Below, piece after piece: positions 61,728 through 64,000 of a DNA stretch of 64,000 nt. Both the position numbers and the translations under genes were made by a program. How positions within the stretch are numbered: the stretch's first letter is position 1; the number at the start of each line of letters is the position of its first letter. The notes below the pieces were generated by a model. That model was not told the DNA's origin. It saw nothing but the letters and a program-made list of their open reading frames with translations, and searched no databases. The DNA comes from Chitinophaga solisilvae (lineage in GTDB: Bacteria; Bacteroidota; Bacteroidia; Chitinophagales; Chitinophagaceae): assembly GCF_009928525.1 (NCBI RefSeq), contig NZ_JAABOK010000008.1:186001-250000 (forward strand), given 5' to 3'.

Positions 61728-63971
61728 GTGGGAAGAACGTTTACGACATACAGACAGCTCGATCAGATGGATTGCGGACCTACCTGCCTGCGCATGATAG
61801 CGCAGCACTACGGTAAACATTATTCCCTGCAGACATTAAGGGAATCATCGTTTATCACCCGCGAAGGTGTTACGCTCAAGGGTATCAGCGAGGCTGCCGT
61901 TAAAATAGGTTTCAGAACATGCGGCGCCAGGCTCACCTTTGAACAACTGGACGAAGAGGCCAATCTGCCCTGTATCCTGCACTGGAATCAGAATCATTTC
62001 GTGGTGCTGCCTCCCCAGAACTATGACCGTCATAAAAAGAACAGTAAAATACTGATTGCAGACCCCGCACACGGGCTGGTGAATGTTTCAAAAGAAACCT
62101 TCCTGCGGTCCTGGCTGGGCAGCAGCAGCCAGGGATTTGCCCTGCTGCTGGATCCTTCACCCGCTTTCTATGAACAGGAAGAAGAAAAGAAAACGGGCCG
62201 TAACCTCACTTTTCTCTACCGCTACCTGCGCCCATACAAAGGTTACCTCGGTCAGTTGTTCACCGGCATGTTCGTGGCCAGCCTGCTTTCGCTGACAGCG
62301 CCCTTCCTGACACAGGTACTGGTCGATTACGGTATCAGCCAGCAGGACATCGGATTTATCTACCTGATACTGGTGGCGCAGCTGGCGCTGTTTGCAGGCA
62401 GTACAGCCATTGAAATGATCCGGGGGTGGCTGCTGCTGCATATGAGCTCACGCGTAAATATTGCCATCATCTCCGATTTCCTGATAAAGCTGATGAAACT
62501 GCCTATCCGTTTCTTTGACACCAAAATGGTAGGCGACATCACACAACGCATCTCCGATCATTCACGTATTGAGCAGTTTCTTACCGGCACTTCCCTGAAT
62601 ACGTTGTTTTCTCTGGTGAATATGCTGGTGTTCTCGGTGGTACTGGCAGTTTACAGCATCCCTGTCTTCCTTATTTTCATCGCAGGGTCCGCACTGTCTG
62701 TCGGGTGGATCTCCTTCTTCCTGAAAAAACGGCGGGAACTGGATTACGCACGTTTCCAGCGGCGGAGTGAAAATCAGAATAATCTCTTCGAGATCATCAC
62801 CGGCATGCAGGAAATTAAAATGAACGGCAGCGAAACCACTCACCGGTGGGGCTGGGAACATACCCAGGCAAAGCTGTTTAAAATCAGTGTCAGCAGTCTC
62901 AGTCTGGCTCAATACCAGCATATCGGCTTTTCATTTTTCACGCAGCTGAAAAACATCCTCATATCCTTTCTGGCAGCCAGGGAAGCCTTGCACGGCCATA
63001 TCTCGCTGGGGATGATGCTCAGTATCTCTTATATCATCGGACAGCTGAACTCTCCTATTGCCCAGCTGCTGTCCTTTTTACAGGCAGCACAGGATGCCAG
63101 AATCAGTGTGGAGCGACTGAGCGAAATACATAACCGGGAAGAAGAAGAACAGCCGCATGAACTGAAGCCGGAAGAAGCGCTGCTGCATCTCACTGCGCCG
63201 GCGGCTCGCGGCCGGCTGAACGGAACGTATCCGGAAAGCGGCATCACGCTGGAAAATGTATCCTTTCAGTACGGCGATCCCGGCTCGCCGATGGTACTGG
63301 ATAATATCAATCTTACCATTCCTTTCGGAAAAACTACCGCCATCGTAGGCGCCAGCGGCAGTGGTAAAACCACGCTGATGAAACTGCTGCTGAAGTTTTA
63401 CGAACCGACAGAAGGAGATATACATCTCGGCGATATTCCGCTGCGGGCCGTATCCTCCCAATGGTGGCGCAGGCACTGCGGAGCCGTAATGTCAGACGGC
63501 TACATCTTTTCCAATACCATCGCACATAATATTTCTGTACAGGACGAAACAGATCAGCAAAGACTGATGGCTGCGGTAAAAATTGCGAACCTGGATTCGT
63601 TTGTCAACCGCCTTCCCCAGGGCTTCGCCACCAAAATCGGGAATACCGGCAGGGGCGTCAGTTCCGGGCAACGCCAGCGTATCCTGATTGCCAGGGCCGT
63701 CTACAAACAACCGGCTTTTCTTTTTCTTGATGAAGCCACCAGTACCCTGGATGCCAACAATGAAAAGATGATTATTGAAAACCTGGGACGCTTCTTTGAA
63801 AGCCGTACCGTACTGGTCATCGCACACCGGTTAAGCACCGTGAAACATGCTGACCAGATTATCGTGATGGACAACGGCCGCATTGTAGAACAGGGCGATC
63901 ATCAGACGCTGACAGCCCTGAAGGGAAAATATTATCACCTGGTAAAAAACCAGCTGGAGCTGGGAAACTAA
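61728..63971 (+). CDS. lanT: Lanthipeptide exporter with C39 leader peptidase domain (LanT)
   Basis: 747 aa starting at a GTG (61728) directly after the previous stop. The N-terminal C39 peptidase has catalytic Cys16 (QMDCGPTCLRM), a His in NHFVVL and an Asp in IADPA, and cleaves behind Gly-Gly leaders such as that of LanA. A six-helix ABC membrane domain (~165-440) follows, then the nucleotide-binding domain: Walker A GASGSGKTTLMK, signature VSSGQRQRI (Ser-Ser for the usual Ser-Gly-Gly), Walker B FLFLDEATS and a switch His in IAHRLS. It removes the leader and exports the product across the inner membrane. Confidence 0.94.
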   Translation: MGRTFTTYRQLDQMDCGPTCLRMIAQHYGKHYSLQTLRESSFITREGVTLKGISEAAVKIGFRTCGARLTFEQLDEEANLPCILHWNQNHFVVLPPQNYDRHKKNSKILIADPAHGLVNVSKETFLRSWLGSSSQGFALLLDPSPAFYEQEEEKKTGRNLTFLYRYLRPYKGYLGQLFTGMFVASLLSLTAPFLTQVLVDYGISQQDIGFIYLILVAQLALFAGSTAIEMIRGWLLLHMSSRVNIAIISDFLIKLMKLPIRFFDTKMVGDITQRISDHSRIEQFLTGTSLNTLFSLVNMLVFSVVLAVYSIPVFLIFIAGSALSVGWISFFLKKRRELDYARFQRRSENQNNLFEIITGMQEIKMNGSETTHRWGWEHTQAKLFKISVSSLSLAQYQHIGFSFFTQLKNILISFLAAREALHGHISLGMMLSISYIIGQLNSPIAQLLSFLQAAQDARISVERLSEIHNREEEEQPHELKPEEALLHLTAPAARGRLNGTYPESGITLENVSFQYGDPGSPMVLDNINLTIPFGKTTAIVGASGSGKTTLMKLLLKFYEPTEGDIHLGDIPLRAVSSQWWRRHCGAVMSDGYIFSNTIAHNISVQDETDQQRLMAAVKIANLDSFVNRLPQGFATKIGNTGRGVSSGQRQRILIARAVYKQPAFLFLDEATSTLDANNEKMIIENLGRFFESRTVLVIAHRLSTVKHADQIIVMDNGRIVEQGDHQTLTALKGKYYHLVKNQLELGN

Positions 63972-63974
63972 AAA

Positions 63975-64000
63975 ATGACTATGCCGGAAAATATTGATCT
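63975..64000 (+). CDS. Start of a probable HlyD-type membrane-fusion protein (runs off the right edge)
   Basis: An ATG at 63975 (or 63981) begins MTMPENIDL 3 bp after the LanT stop and runs to the edge. HlyD-like adaptors next to C39 ABC exporters in Bacteroidota often begin in this manner. Only nine codons are visible, so the call rests on position and the start alone. Confidence 0.4.

Noticed and set aside
1..64000. tRNA or rRNA genes
   Set aside because: No cloverleaf or conserved rRNA segment was recognised by eye; a covariance search was not possible here.

Overview
The window looks like a chromosomal segment of a Bacteroidota bacterium, most likely a Chitinophaga-type member of the Chitinophagaceae. 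The indicators are ECF sigma/FecR/TonB-receptor sets, a DUF4249 lipoprotein, type IX secretion (T9SS) C-terminal signals of both the short (type A-like) and the gliding-motility (CHU_C-like) kind, and a class I lanthipeptide locus of the Bacteroidota style. Genus assignment is inference; no rRNA or tRNA gene was seen.

Layout. 1-1.2 kb: the 5' part of a FecR anti-sigma gene (minus), divergent from an ECF sigma gene. 1.4-9.2 kb: a GNAT acetyltransferase, an amidinotransferase/arginine-deiminase-fold enzyme, a secreted Ig-like/LamG protein, a small lipoprotein, a secreted amidohydrolase and a small DUF5946-like protein. 9.2-14.5 kb (minus): a complete ECF sigma - FecR - TonB receptor with STN domain - DUF4249 surface-signalling and uptake unit. 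14.7-24.6 kb: mostly single housekeeping or accessory genes (secreted unknown, NmrA-like oxidoreductase plus AraC regulator, Xaa-Pro aminopeptidase, DUF885 peptidase, POT peptide transporter, Rnl2-like RNA ligase, AHSA1 protein, hotdog thioesterase). A truncated VOC gene and a clear cobalamin riboswitch, which faces the thioesterase, are also here.

25.0-41.3 kb (minus) is one giant gene of about 5411 codons. It encodes a secreted adhesin-like protein with a unique N-terminal region, a cadherin-like domain, 43 DUF11-type repeats at an exact 330-bp period, a further divergent DUF11 domain and a gliding-motility-type C-terminal domain. 41.7-49.8 kb: a GNAT gene, an AraC regulator and a divergent five-gene operon (RraA-like aldolase, LacZ-like GH2, mandelate-racemase-family dehydratase, SMP-30 lactonase, SDR). 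Together these could oxidise galactose or a related sugar from a beta-galactoside to pyruvate plus an aldehyde.

50-64 kb: an M57-type metalloprotease lipoprotein, a small secreted CBM5/12-like protein, and then a lanthipeptide locus running off the right edge. Its order is lanA, TonB-type outer-membrane receptor, full-length lanB, lanC, an unknown helical protein, a duplicated GT25-like glycosyltransferase, a C39-peptidase ABC exporter, and the first codons of a probable HlyD-type adaptor. The LanC-like cyclase has lost the Cys-His pair of the zinc site, and with the glycosyltransferase this makes the locus the most novel system in the window.

A family of long hairpins with nearly perfect arms of roughly 48-77 bp and a shared AGCGRAGAY core near the loop lies at the 3' ends of genes throughout the window (about 5.9, 6.7, 8.7, 17.5, 24.1, 42.2 (half) and 49.8 kb). 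In two places they supply or touch the stop codons of the adjoining genes.
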